From: Acidimicrobiia bacterium
GTDB lineage: Bacteria; Actinomycetota; Acidimicrobiia; IMCC26256; PALSA-555
Assembly (NCBI GenBank): GCA_035948415.1
Contig: DASZJD010000029.1
Span: 1-64,000, forward strand
Length of the DNA: 64,000 nucleotides
Reading direction: 5' to 3'
Position numbers and translations under genes: made by a program. A model generated the notes under the pieces. The model was not told the origin of the DNA and made no database searches. It saw only the letters and a program-made list of their open reading frames with translations. Positions 1-8,171 of the stretch are shown here, piece after piece. Numbering within the stretch: the first letter of the stretch is position 1; every line of letters starts with the position of its first letter.

Positions 1-367
1 CGAGCGTCGCAGGCGGCGTGCCCTTGAGCGTGCGCGTGACGGCGAGGCGCACGACCTGACAGCGCGCCGGCGGGATCGGCCCGGCGAAGCCCGCCGGTCG
101 GTGCGGTGTCGCGGGGCGTGGCCCCTGGTACAGCACGGCGACGACGCGAGCGACGACCGCGGTCTGCGTGGCCGGGAGCAGGTCGGGCAGTGGCGTCGGC
201 GGGAGTGCCGTGAGCGCTGTGTCAGGGCGTCCGAGCTGCTGGGCGGTGACGGTCGCGGCGCCCCGGCACGCCGCGGCATACGGCGCCCGGGATCCGGCAC
301 CGGCCGGCGCGGCGAGCAGCAAGGAGGCGGCGGCCGCGCCGCCCAGCGCGGCGAGCCGGCGCGTCAC
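1..367 (-). CDS. Secreted protein of unknown function, N-terminal part only
   Basis: Only the first 122 residues lie in the window; the 3' end is beyond the left edge. Reading from GTG at 367-365 gives two arginines, then an Ala/Leu-rich stretch (residues 5-24) that looks like a Sec signal peptide. The mature part has cysteines at 34 and 103 and a pattern of alternating hydrophobic residues ending in an R-x-LKG motif (112-116), as seen in small secreted beta-barrel proteins, but I do not recognise the family. The GTG overlaps the TGA stop of the upstream class II aldolase gene (GTGA), which supports this start and implies translational coupling. The aldolase neighbour gives no clear functional clue. 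Confidence 0.6.
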   Translation of the reverse strand, partial: MTRRLAALGGAAAASLLLAAPAGAGSRAPYAAACRGAATVTAQQLGRPDTALTALPPTPLPDLLPATQTAVVARVVAVLYQGPRPATPHRPAGFAGPIPPARCQVVRLAVTRTLKGTPPATL

Positions 368-1152
368 TCGAGCAGGTCGGGCTGCTCGCGCACAATCGAG
401 TCGTAGAGCGGCGAGAAGCTGAACCAGCCGGCGACGTGCGAGCCGACCTGGGACGCGGTCAGCCGTGCGGCGTCGGGGCTGATGTGCACCGGCGTGCCGG
501 CGGCCTCGGCGAGCAGCTGGGCCTGACACGACCGCTCCATCGTGATGAACCACCAGACGGCCTCGTCGACCGTGTGACCGACGGTGAGCAGCCCGTGGTT
601 GCGGAGGATGAGCGCCTTGGCGTCGCCGAGGGCGTGGGCGAGCCGCTTCCCCTCCTCCAGGTCGAGCACGACCCCGGTGTAGTCGTCGAACAGGGCGTGG
701 TCCTGGTAGAACGCGCAGGCGTCCTGGGTCAGCGGGTCGAGCAGCCGGCCCAGCGAGGACCAGGCCTTGCCGTGCAGCGAGTGGGCGTGCGCCGCCGCGA
801 CCACGTCGGGCCGCGCCTCGTGCACCTGGGAGTGGATGGCGAAGGCGGCCGCGTTCACGGGTCGTGAGCCCTCGACGACCTCGCCGTCCCGGTTGACGAG
901 GAGCAGGTCCGACACCCGGATGTGCTTGAAGTTCATCCCGAACGGGTTCACCCAGAAGTGGTCCCGGTGCTCCGGGTCGCGGGCGGTGATGTGACCGGCC
1001 ACGCCCTCGTCGAAGCCGAGCTTCCCGAACAGGCGGAAGCCGGCGGCGAGGCGCTCCTTGCGGTGCTGGCGCTCGGCCTCGACGGTGGCGAACTTCGGGA
1101 GGTAGTCCGCGTACGGCGCGAGCTGGTCCAGGTCGTTCTGCGTGGTCGCCAT
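364..1152 (-). CDS. Class II aldolase/adducin-domain protein
   Basis: A 262-residue cytoplasmic protein of the class II aldolase/adducin family, whose zinc-dependent members cleave or epimerise sugar phosphates or act on small hydroxy acids. Metal ligands are visible as HAH (about 122-124) and the H of RNHG (about 186). The acid/base Glu usually four residues before the conserved H107 is Ala here, so classical sugar-phosphate aldolase activity is doubtful. Length is normal. ATG at 1152 is preceded by GAGGAGG. It has its own -10 (1187-1192) and is followed without a gap by a secreted protein. Family call is firm; substrate unknown. Confidence 0.88.
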   Translation of the reverse strand: MATTQNDLDQLAPYADYLPKFATVEAERQHRKERLAAGFRLFGKLGFDEGVAGHITARDPEHRDHFWVNPFGMNFKHIRVSDLLLVNRDGEVVEGSRPVNAAAFAIHSQVHEARPDVVAAAHAHSLHGKAWSSLGRLLDPLTQDACAFYQDHALFDDYTGVVLDLEEGKRLAHALGDAKALILRNHGLLTVGHTVDEAVWWFITMERSCQAQLLAEAAGTPVHISPDAARLTASQVGSHVAGWFSFSPLYDSIVREQPDLLE

Positions 1153-1186
1153 GGCGGTCCTCCTCGTCGGCCGACCCGACGACCCG

Positions 1187-1192
1187 ATGGTA
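1187..1192 (-). promoter_or_regulatory. -10 element for the class II aldolase gene
   Basis: TACCAT on the minus strand fits the actinobacterial TANNNT -10 pattern and lies 34 nt before the ATG at 1152, between the stop of the upstream small gene (1206) and the aldolase start. The implied leader holds a good GAGGAGG ribosome binding site. No convincing -35 seen. Confidence 0.45.
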
Positions 1193-1205
1193 CCCGCGGC
1201 CCGTT

Positions 1206-1490
1206 TCAGGCCCGATGGCCGGCCAGGTCCGCGGTGTCGCCCCCCAGGATGCGTCGCACGTCCCGCAGCAGGGCGCGCCGCCCGTCGGCGCGGTCCACGT
1301 CGTGGCGCAGCCAGTCGCCGCCGGCCTTCACGTCGGTGGCGAGGCCGGTCGAGAGGGCGTGGAAGTGGAGGAAGGCGCCGCCACCCCGGGTGAACGTGCC
1401 GGGGCTGCGCTCCCGCAGCGACGGGAGGCTCCGCAGCTCGGCCAGCAGCGGCGCCAGCCGCTCGAGGTCGCGAGGCCCGAGCCGGGCCAC
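1206..1490 (-). CDS. Small conserved-looking protein of unknown function
   Basis: A 94-residue protein starting at GTG 1490, five bases after the aldehyde dehydrogenase stop codon begins to be read out, so the two are almost certainly co-transcribed. The N-terminal half is Leu/Arg-rich and probably helical; the centre has a GGGAFLHFHAL motif (about 37-47) followed by ATDVK and WLRHDV, a pattern that looks like a small folded domain rather than a shadow frame. I do not recognise the family. Coupling to the dehydrogenase suggests an accessory role in the same pathway, but this is inference only. Confidence 0.6.
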   Translation of the reverse strand: MARLGPRDLERLAPLLAELRSLPSLRERSPGTFTRGGGAFLHFHALSTGLATDVKAGGDWLRHDVDRADGRRALLRDVRRILGGDTADLAGHRA

Positions 1491-1494
1491 CGGG

Positions 1495-2970
1495 CTACGC
1501 GGCGTCGGCGGGCAGGCCGACCGTCTTCAGCTCGAGGTACTCCTCGAAGCCGGCGATCCCGTGCTCCCGGCCGATCCCGCTCTCCTTGTAGCCGCCGAAC
1601 GGGGAGTCGGCGCCGAACCACTGCCCGCCGTTCACCGCGACGGTCCCCGTCCGGAGGCGCGACGCCACCGCCAGCGCCCGGTCGAGCGAGCCGCCGTTGA
1701 CGGCGCCCGAGAGCCCGTACCGGGAGTTGTTGGCGATCCGAACCGCGTCGTCGTCGTCCTGGTATCGCAGCACCACGAGGACCGGCCCGAAGATCTCTTC
1801 CTGCGCGATCGCGGCGTCGGGGTCGACGTCGACGAAGAGCGTCGGCTCCACGAAGTATCCCTTCGGCAGCCGCTCCGGGACGCCGCCGCCGACGACGAGC
1901 CGGGCCCCCTCGGCCTTCCCCCGCTCGATGAAGCCGAGGACGCGGTCGCGCTGGCGGGCGTTGATGAGCGGGCCCATCAGGTTGGCCGGATCGGTCGGGT
2001 CCCCGTACGGGAAGCCCTCGAACGCGGCTTGGAGCAGCTCGACGCCCTCGTCGTACCGCGAGGCCGGGAGCAACATCCGGGTCGTGATCGCGCAGCCCTG
2101 GCCGGCGTGCATGCACGTCATCGAGCCGGCGGGGACGACCGCCGCGAAGTCGGCGTCGTCGAGGACGATGTTCGCCGACTTGCCGCCGAGCTCGAGGAAG
2201 ACCCGCTTCAGGCTCTCCGAACCCCGGGCCATGATGTGCTTCCCCGTGGCCGACGATCCCGTGAAGCTGATCATGTCCACGCGAGGGTCGCCCGTCAGCA
2301 CCTCACCGACCGCAGCCTTGTCGCCGGACGTCACGACGTTGACGACCCCCGGGGGCAGGTCGGTCTGCTCGGCCGCCAGCCGGCCGAGGAAGGTCGCGCT
2401 CCACGGCGTGTCCGGCGCCGGCTTCAGCACGACGGTGTTGCCGGCCGCGAGCGCCGGACCGAGCTTCGAGAGGTTGAGCATCAGGGGAAAGTTCCACGGC
2501 GTGATCGCGCCGACCACGCCGACCGGCTCCTTGTAGACGCGTCGTCCGCTGCGCATGCCCATGAACTCGCGGACGGGAAGGTCCTCCTGCCACGAGTAGG
2601 AGTCGACGACGTCGATGTCCCACTGCAGGTCGTCGATGCACGAGTCGAGCTGCACCGCGTAGGTGAGCATGATCGGGGTCCCGACCTCGGCGACGATCTG
2701 AGCTCGGAGCGTCTCGCGCTCGCGGTCCAGCGCGTCCTTGAGCTGCCGGAGGCAGCGTCGGCGCAGGGCCCGGTTCGTCGACCAGTCGCCGTCGTCGAAG
2801 GCGCGTCGCGCCGCCGCGATCGCCCGGTCCATGTCTTCGGGGCCGGCGTCGGCGACCTGCCCGATGACCTCCTCGGTGGCCGGGTTCACGTTGGGGAACG
2901 TCGCGCCCGACGTGGCATCGACGAGCTTCCCGTCGATGAGCATCCGCGGCTCGGCCTCGTACTCGACCAT
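1495..2970 (-). CDS. NAD(P)+-dependent aldehyde dehydrogenase
   Basis: A 491-residue member of the aldehyde dehydrogenase superfamily, oxidising an aldehyde to a carboxylate. Key residues are present: PWNF with Asn160, Lys183 in VLKP, FTGS at 237-240, general base Glu260 in LELGGK, catalytic Cys293 in GQGC, and EEIFGPVL near 390. Length is typical. ATG at 2970 is chosen because the reading starts the normal N-terminal strand shortly afterwards; a weak AGGG lies upstream. A minus-strand TACAGT (3005-3010) could be its -10. It is divergent from the Ppx/GppA gene and leads the small gene ending at 1206. Substrate cannot be read from sequence. Confidence 0.95.
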   Translation of the reverse strand: MVEYEAEPRMLIDGKLVDATSGATFPNVNPATEEVIGQVADAGPEDMDRAIAAARRAFDDGDWSTNRALRRRCLRQLKDALDRERETLRAQIVAEVGTPIMLTYAVQLDSCIDDLQWDIDVVDSYSWQEDLPVREFMGMRSGRRVYKEPVGVVGAITPWNFPLMLNLSKLGPALAAGNTVVLKPAPDTPWSATFLGRLAAEQTDLPPGVVNVVTSGDKAAVGEVLTGDPRVDMISFTGSSATGKHIMARGSESLKRVFLELGGKSANIVLDDADFAAVVPAGSMTCMHAGQGCAITTRMLLPASRYDEGVELLQAAFEGFPYGDPTDPANLMGPLINARQRDRVLGFIERGKAEGARLVVGGGVPERLPKGYFVEPTLFVDVDPDAAIAQEEIFGPVLVVLRYQDDDDAVRIANNSRYGLSGAVNGGSLDRALAVASRLRTGTVAVNGGQWFGADSPFGGYKESGIGREHGIAGFEEYLELKTVGLPADAA

Positions 2971-3014
2971 CAGCCCTCGCTTCGTCGATGACCCTGCGTC
3001 CGGGACTGTACCGC

Positions 3015-3020
3015 TACATT
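3015..3020 (+). promoter_or_regulatory. Leaderless-type -10 for the Ppx/GppA gene
   Basis: TACATT ends exactly 6 nt before GTG 3027. In actinobacteria a TANNNT hexamer at this distance places the transcription start on or next to the start codon, giving a leaderless mRNA. This geometry also selects GTG 3027 over the in-frame ATG at 2988. Confidence 0.6.
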
Positions 3021-3026
3021 CGGCGC

Positions 3027-4598
3027 GTGCGGATCGCCGCGCTCGACCTCGGCACCAACTCGTTCCATCTCCTCGTCGCCGACGTCCACTCCGACGGGGA
3101 GTTCGAGGCGCTGACGCGCGAGAAGGCCATGATCCGCCTCGGGGACGTCGTCGCTCGCCGGGGCGCCATCTCGGACGGTGCCGCCGACGTCGCGGTCGAG
3201 ACCGTGCGCCGGTTCAAGCTCCTCGCCGACGCCGCCGGCGCGACGGAGACGCACGCGTGTGCCACGAGCGCGATCCGCCAGGCGACGAACGGCGACGCGC
3301 TCGTCGACCGAATCGAGGCCGAGACCGGTGTGGCGGTCGAGGTGATCAGCGGCCGCCGGGAGGCCGAGCTGATCTTCGGGGCCATCCGGGCCAGCGTGAT
3401 GCTCGACCCGGCGCCGGCGCTGTGCTTCGACCTGGGCGGCGGGAGCCTCGAGGTCATGGTCGGCGATGCCGCCGGGCTGCGATGGTCCGCCAGCGAGAAC
3501 CTGGGGGTCGGGCGCCTCACCGCCGAGCTCGTGCACAGCGACCCGCTCTCAAAGGAGGACCGGCGGGCCTTGCAGGCGCGCACCACCGACGCGCTGGCGC
3601 CGCTGGCCGAGGAGGCGGCCGCGTACACGCCTCGGCTCGTGGTCGGCAGCAGCGGGACGCTCCTCGACCTCGCGCACATGGTCGCAGCCCGCCGCGCCGT
3701 CGACGTGCCGGTGTCCCTGAACCAGCTGCGGTTCACCCGCGACGAGTTCCTCGTCCTCCACAAGGAGATCCTGAGCTCGAAGGCGGGCGACCGCGTTCGG
3801 ATGGAGGGGCTCGAGGCCCGCCGGGTCGACCTCATCCCCGCGGGGTCGATCGTGCTCGCCACGGCCATGGATCTGTTCGGCTTCGACGCCATGACCGTCA
3901 GCGAGTGGGCCCTGCGCGAGGGCATCGTGCTCGACGTGATCGGCCGCCACGACCCGAGCGACTGGTCCGACGACCCGCGGGCGATCCGCCGCGCCTCGGT
4001 GCAGGGCTTCGCTCGCCGCTGCGACGGATCCGAGCAGCACGCCCGTCAGGTCGCGCGGCTCGCGCTCGAGCTCTTCGACCAGACCGGCGACGTGCACCAC
4101 CTCGCTCCGGAGGACCGCGAGCTGCTCGAGTACGCCGCGCGGCTGCACGACGTCGGGGAGCACGTCTCGACGAGCGGGCACCACAAGCACGGCGCCTACC
4201 TGATCCGGCACGCCCAGCTCCGGGGGTTCACCCCCGAGGAGGTGCAGCTGCTCGCGGCGCTGGCCCGCTGGCACCGACGGGGGGAGCCCAAGCTCGGCGA
4301 CGAGTTCGGCATGGTCGAACGCGGGCGGCTCCGCCGTCTCGCCGCGATCCTGCGGCTCGCCGACGGCCTCGACCGGGGGCGCAGCCGGGCCGTGGACCAC
4401 GTGGACGTGACGATCGGCCCGTCGCTCGTCGTGCTGCGGCTGCGGTCCACGCGCGACGTCGAACTCGAGCTGTGGGGCGCTCGAAGGAAGCGAGAGCTGT
4501 TCGAGAAGGTCTTCGGACGCGACGTCGAGCTCATCGCCCACGTCACCCACCCGACGCGGGCCGATCGGCAGCCTCAGGAGGGCCCGGTCACGGTCTGA
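3027..4598 (+). CDS. ppx: Ppx/GppA phosphatase with C-terminal HD domain
   Basis: A 523-residue cytoplasmic enzyme of the exopolyphosphatase/guanosine pentaphosphatase family, which removes terminal phosphate from polyphosphate or pppGpp. The ASKHA fold is marked by LDLGTNSFH (6-14) and DLGGGS (near 134-140). The last third carries an HD-type domain with RLHDVGEH (about 370-377) and later histidines, as in longer Ppx proteins. GTG 3027 is preferred over ATG 2988 because the first beta strand begins right there and a leaderless -10 sits 6 nt upstream. The 3' end overlaps the convergent TetR gene by 25 bp. Which of the two substrates it prefers is unclear. Confidence 0.9.
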   Translation: MRIAALDLGTNSFHLLVADVHSDGEFEALTREKAMIRLGDVVARRGAISDGAADVAVETVRRFKLLADAAGATETHACATSAIRQATNGDALVDRIEAETGVAVEVISGRREAELIFGAIRASVMLDPAPALCFDLGGGSLEVMVGDAAGLRWSASENLGVGRLTAELVHSDPLSKEDRRALQARTTDALAPLAEEAAAYTPRLVVGSSGTLLDLAHMVAARRAVDVPVSLNQLRFTRDEFLVLHKEILSSKAGDRVRMEGLEARRVDLIPAGSIVLATAMDLFGFDAMTVSEWALREGIVLDVIGRHDPSDWSDDPRAIRRASVQGFARRCDGSEQHARQVARLALELFDQTGDVHHLAPEDRELLEYAARLHDVGEHVSTSGHHKHGAYLIRHAQLRGFTPEEVQLLAALARWHRRGEPKLGDEFGMVERGRLRRLAAILRLADGLDRGRSRAVDHVDVTIGPSLVVLRLRSTRDVELELWGARRKRELFEKVFGRDVELIAHVTHPTRADRQPQEGPVTV

Positions 4599-5197
4599 TC
4601 GATGATCCGAGCGGTGGTCGCCAGCAGGGCCTCGGGCCCGACGCCGAGCTCCTCGATCTCGCGGTGGAAGGCGGCCACCCGCTCGGTCATCGCCACCATC
4701 GCCGACGCGGCGGCGATCGGCGACACGTCCGAGCCGATCCGGCCGGCGCGCTGCGAATCGGCGACCCGCGCCGCGAGCGCCTCGGTGATCGGTCGCAGCG
4801 AGGCGTTCCGCACGGCGCGGAAGCGCTGGTCTCCCTCCTGAGCGGCGAGGTTCCGGACCCGCAGCACCGCCCGGTGCTCGTCCCACGAGACCACGAACGC
4901 CTCCACGATGCGACGCGCCGAGCGCTCGGTCCACGGCTCGGCGAGCAGGCGCGAGACCGCGCCGAGGTCCTCGGCCGCCTCCCCCGCCAGCGCGAGGACG
5001 GCGTCCTCCACGTCCCGGAAGTACTGGTAGAAGGTGGCCGGCGACGTCCCGACCGCGCGCGCGATGTCGACGACGCGCAGGTCGCGCAAGCCACCGGTCT
5101 CGAGCAGCCGCGCGGTCGCTTCCAGGAGCCGAGCGCGGGTCTGCTGGCCGCGGCGTCCGAGGGCGCGGCCGTCGAGGGCGACGGACTCGGAGCTCAT
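4574..5197 (-). CDS. TetR/AcrR-family transcriptional regulator
   Basis: A 207-residue one-component regulator. Residues about 20-65 form the TetR helix-turn-helix, with the conserved run RVVDIARAVGTSPATFYQYF and an aromatic-rich recognition helix. The C-terminal helical ligand domain is unremarkable. ATG 5197 begins just before the first helix; an upstream in-frame ATG at 5341 would add a 48-residue basic extension lying inside the CoA-transferase gene and is rejected. It lies 16 nt after the CoA-transferase gene, so it is probably the last gene of that operon and may regulate it in response to an acyl-CoA. Ligand and operator are unknown. Confidence 0.9.
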   Translation of the reverse strand: MSSESVALDGRALGRRGQQTRARLLEATARLLETGGLRDLRVVDIARAVGTSPATFYQYFRDVEDAVLALAGEAAEDLGAVSRLLAEPWTERSARRIVEAFVVSWDEHRAVLRVRNLAAQEGDQRFRAVRNASLRPITEALAARVADSQRAGRIGSDVSPIAAASAMVAMTERVAAFHREIEELGVGPEALLATTARIIDQTVTGPS

Positions 5198-5213
5198 GGC
5201 GCGGCGCGGCTCG

Positions 5214-6449
5214 TCATCCGAGCGCTCCGGCCTCACGCAGCGCGTCGGCGTGGCGATCGTCGTAGCCGAGCACGTCGCGGAGCACCTCGTCGGTGTGCTC
5301 CCCCACCTTCGGCGCCCGCGTCGGGGTCGGCAGCTCCTCACCCTCGAGCTTCACCGGCAGCGGGATCTCGTCGGCGCCGAGCCGGGCCGCGGGGATCCAC
5401 GGGAAGCGGTCCTGGAACTGCGGGTCGTCGGCGATCGTCTTCGACGTGTTGACGGGCGCGATCGGGGTGTTCACCTGGTTGCCGAACTCGATCCACGCCT
5501 TCGACGTCCGGGTGCGGAAGATGTCACGCAGCTCGCGCTGCAGCTCGCGGTTGTGGCGCGCGTGGTCGGCGTACTCCTCGCCCGGCCAGCGCTCGAAGAG
5601 GTCCGGGCGGCCGACGCCCTCGCAGAAGTTCTTCCAGAAGGCGCGCTCGGACGCCATGAACAGCACCTGGCCGTCGGCGGAGTCGTACATCTGGTACCGG
5701 ACGCCCTCTCGCATCCCCGCGGTGCCGGGAGCGCGGCGCTCGTAGTTGTCGCTGGCGTTGCCGGTGACCTCCGACTCGGGCCGCTCGTACGCGCGCCAGG
5801 TCTCGATCCGGTACCAGTCCATGTACGCGGCGGTGTCCGACTGCGCCAGCTCCATGGCGGAGCCCTCCCCGGTGGCCCGAGCCCGGGTGATGCCGGCGAG
5901 CACGGCGAGCGCGCCGAGCAGCGGGCCGGCGTGGATGCCCATCGAGGGGTGCTCGGGGAGGTAGCAGAAGCCGTCCTCGTCGTAGGCGGCCGGGACGAGC
6001 CCGGCCCAGGTGTCGAAGGCGATCCCGTGGGCGGGGAGGTCCCGGTAGGGGCCGGTGGCCCCGTACCCGGACAGCGAGCAGAACACGATGCGAGGGTTGA
6101 CGAGGCGGAGCTGCTCGTACCCGAGGCCCCGCTTGGCGAGCGCGCCCGGCCGCATCGCCTCGACGACGGCGTCCGCCCGACGCACGAGGTCCAGGTACAC
6201 CTCGACCGCCTCCGGGCGCCGGAGGTCCAGGACGACGCTGCGCTTGCCGCGGTGGATGTGCAGGTGCAGGAGCGATTCGCCCTCGACGATCGGCCACGTC
6301 ATCCGTCGGATGTAGTCGCCCTGGGGCGGCTCGACCTTGATGACGTCGGCGCCGAGGTCGGCGAGGAACGACGTGAGCTCGCCCGGGCCGAGCAGCGAGC
6401 TCTCGATCACCCGCACGCCGCGGAGCGGGCCGCGGTCGGGCGCGCTCAC
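5214..6449 (-). CDS. CaiB/BaiF family III CoA-transferase
   Basis: A 411-residue family III CoA-transferase, which moves CoA between carboxylic acids through an aspartyl-CoA anhydride. The N-terminal signature GVRVIE...LADLGADVIKVEPP (11-42) and the GKRSVVLDL segment (68-76) are typical; Asp146 in HGIAFDTWAGL is the likely nucleophile. The C-terminal part has the usual PVNTSKTIADDPQF segment. The start ATG at 6449 overlaps the upstream stop as ATGA. The operon order barrel protein - CoA-transferase - TetR suggests a regulated acid-activation unit. Acyl donor and acceptor unknown. Confidence 0.93.
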   Translation of the reverse strand: MSAPDRGPLRGVRVIESSLLGPGELTSFLADLGADVIKVEPPQGDYIRRMTWPIVEGESLLHLHIHRGKRSVVLDLRRPEAVEVYLDLVRRADAVVEAMRPGALAKRGLGYEQLRLVNPRIVFCSLSGYGATGPYRDLPAHGIAFDTWAGLVPAAYDEDGFCYLPEHPSMGIHAGPLLGALAVLAGITRARATGEGSAMELAQSDTAAYMDWYRIETWRAYERPESEVTGNASDNYERRAPGTAGMREGVRYQMYDSADGQVLFMASERAFWKNFCEGVGRPDLFERWPGEEYADHARHNRELQRELRDIFRTRTSKAWIEFGNQVNTPIAPVNTSKTIADDPQFQDRFPWIPAARLGADEIPLPVKLEGEELPTPTRAPKVGEHTDEVLRDVLGYDDRHADALREAGALG

Positions 6450-7150
6450 AGCGAATCGCCGGCCGACAGCACGGTCCGGGGATGGGGGGTCATGAGCTCC
6501 TCACGCCAATCGGTGAGGAACTCCCGGGCGCGGGCCCGCCAGCGCGCGATCCGCTCGTCGTCGTGCTGCGCGCTCGCCCGTTGGAGCTCGCAGTGCCGGG
6601 CGGGGTCGGTCGCCCAGATCGTGAGCACCTCCCGGTCGGTCAGCAGCACCTCGTAGAGCCCGACGAGGGTGTGGCCGTAGTCGGCCAGGACGGGGCGCCA
6701 CTCGTCGCGCACGACTGCGAGGTAGTCGAGGGCGGCGCCGGCCCGGCACCGGGACAGCTCGTGGACGAACACCGGCGCCCGGACATCGGCGGCGCGGAGC
6801 TCCGCGAGCGACGGGCACCCGGGCGCTCCCGCCATCAGCCGATCGACCCCGCCGGTTCGCACCTCGAGCGCCCGTCGCCACCACTCCTCGAGCTCGGGGG
6901 TGCGCGTGCGGCGCAGGTTGGTCCGCTCCATCAGGCGCCGCCACCCGTCCCACCCGTCGACGCACTCCCAGAGGTTGATGACCTGGGGCCAACGGCCGGT
7001 GGACCCCATCGTGTACCACGTGCCGACGAGCTCGAGCGTGCCGCCCGACGCGTCGCCGGCGCCTCGCGCCGCCGTGTGCTCCATGTACGGCATCGCGCCC
7101 TCACCCACGATGTCGATGTACTCATGGAGGTACACGTTCCGATCCGACAC
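6446..7150 (-). CDS. NIPSNAP/EthD-like dimeric alpha+beta barrel protein
   Basis: A 234-residue protein with two ferredoxin-like halves: residues about 1-100 with HEYIDI and VINLWECVD motifs, and about 120-234 with VFVHELSRC and VGLYEVLLTD. This is the layout of NIPSNAP/EthD-type proteins, small barrels often fused or paired with CoA-ester enzymes; their activity is poorly defined. GTG 7150 is selected because a TACGAT -10 ends 7 nt upstream; the open frame continues further but without family sequence. It is the first gene of the operon and overlaps the CoA-transferase start by 4 nt. Confidence 0.72.
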   Translation of the reverse strand: MSDRNVYLHEYIDIVGEGAMPYMEHTAARGAGDASGGTLELVGTWYTMGSTGRWPQVINLWECVDGWDGWRRLMERTNLRRTRTPELEEWWRRALEVRTGGVDRLMAGAPGCPSLAELRAADVRAPVFVHELSRCRAGAALDYLAVVRDEWRPVLADYGHTLVGLYEVLLTDREVLTIWATDPARHCELQRASAQHDDERIARWRARAREFLTDWREELMTPHPRTVLSAGDSL

Positions 7151-7157
7151 CGGCCGG

Positions 7158-7163
7158 ATCGTA
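7158..7163 (-). promoter_or_regulatory. Leaderless-type -10 for the barrel-protein operon
   Basis: Minus-strand TACGAT is separated by 7 nt from GTG 7150, the geometry of a leaderless actinobacterial promoter. It would drive the barrel protein, CoA-transferase and TetR genes. Confidence 0.55.
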
Positions 7164-7240
7164 TCGGCCGACGCCGACACTCGAGACCAAACGCGCACCC
7201 GGGCCGCGCGGTGCGGCCGCGAGGCCCGCCGGTCACGCGG

Positions 7241-8167
7241 ATGGCGCGCGACGATGACCGCGTGGGGACACCGGGGGTGGCCGAGCGCAGGGGTCGCCTC
7301 GTGGTCCTGGCCGGGCCGGGCGTGATCGACCAGGGCGCGGTCGAAGGGCTGCGGGCGTTCGCGGCCGCCGGCGAGCTCGGCGTCGCAAACACCTGGGGCG
7401 CGAAGGGCGTGCTCGCGTGGGACAGCCCCTTCCACCTCGGGACGTGCGGCCTGCAGGACCGCGACTTCGAGCTCCTCGGCTTCGGGTCGGCGGACGCGAT
7501 CGTCACCGTCGGCGCCGACCCGGTCGAGTCACCGTGGTCGCGCCTCGGGCCGGCGCCGCTCGTCGACGTGCGGCCGGCCGACCTCGCGGCCGCCGCCGGC
7601 CGCGTCGTGAACACCGGTCCCCCGCTGCCGAACGAGCTGTACCCCCGCCTCGCCGCCGTCGCCCAGCCCGGGTACGTCGACGACCGGGTGCCGCTCCACC
7701 CCGCCCGGGCCGTGGCTGACGTCGGCGCCGCGCTCCCGTCGGACGGCTTCGTCGCCGCCGAGCCCGGCCTCGCGGGCCTGTGGGTCGCGCGCACGTTCCC
7801 GACCCCCGCCCTGGTGCCCGGGGCGTCGCGGCGCGTCCAGGTGCCGGCGAGCAGGGACCCGGGTGTCGCGGTGCGGCTGGCGGCCGCGCAGGCGCGCGCG
7901 GGGCGGCCGGCGGTCGCGGTCACGACCGCGCCGCTCGACGCCGCCAGCGCCGACGCGGTCGACGACCTGCTCGGCACCGCGCTCCCCGTCGTCGTCGAGC
8001 TCTGGGGCGAGCGGGGAGACCTCGACCGCGCCGGCCAGCACGCCGAGCGGCTCGCCGACGCGCTCGCGGTACGTTCCCCTCGCGTGCTCGAGGTGCCCGT
8101 CGCCTTCGAGGCCACCGCCCTGCTCGTCGCCGCGGCCGGACCGGTGGTGGCGTGGGGAGGTCTCTAG
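7241..8167 (+). CDS. Degenerate thiamine-diphosphate-enzyme-like protein lacking catalytic motifs
   Basis: A protein of about 308 residues resembling the middle and C-terminal domains of ThDP enzymes such as acetolactate synthase. Residues about 15-100 (LVVLAGPGV..., ADAIVTVGADP) match the central domain; the rest follows the C-terminal domain in outline, e.g. the GLWVARTF and LPVVVELWG segments. The N-terminal pyrimidine-binding domain with its catalytic Glu is absent, and the place of the GDG metal-ThDP motif reads VTTAPLD. It is therefore probably not a ThDP enzyme. Start could be ATG 7241 or GTG 7262; GTG is closer to the fold. An SDR gene follows after 4 nt. Confidence 0.65.
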   Translation: MARDDDRVGTPGVAERRGRLVVLAGPGVIDQGAVEGLRAFAAAGELGVANTWGAKGVLAWDSPFHLGTCGLQDRDFELLGFGSADAIVTVGADPVESPWSRLGPAPLVDVRPADLAAAAGRVVNTGPPLPNELYPRLAAVAQPGYVDDRVPLHPARAVADVGAALPSDGFVAAEPGLAGLWVARTFPTPALVPGASRRVQVPASRDPGVAVRLAAAQARAGRPAVAVTTAPLDAASADAVDDLLGTALPVVVELWGERGDLDRAGQHAERLADALAVRSPRVLEVPVAFEATALLVAAAGPVVAWGGL

Positions 8168-8171
8168 CGTC

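Noticed and set aside
922-2991. Long plus-strand open frame antisense to the aldehyde dehydrogenase
   Set aside because: Its Arg/Val/Gly-rich product has no family features; the minus strand encodes a complete dehydrogenase with all catalytic residues. Long antisense frames are expected at this GC content.
2738-5452. 904-residue plus-strand frame across the Ppx and TetR region
   Set aside because: Arg-rich low-complexity product, overlapping the Ppx gene in another frame.
7125-7139. AACGTGTAC on the minus strand resembling an AAC-GTT operator
   Set aside because: It lies within the first codons of the barrel protein (Asn-Val-Tyr) and the second half-site is imperfect.
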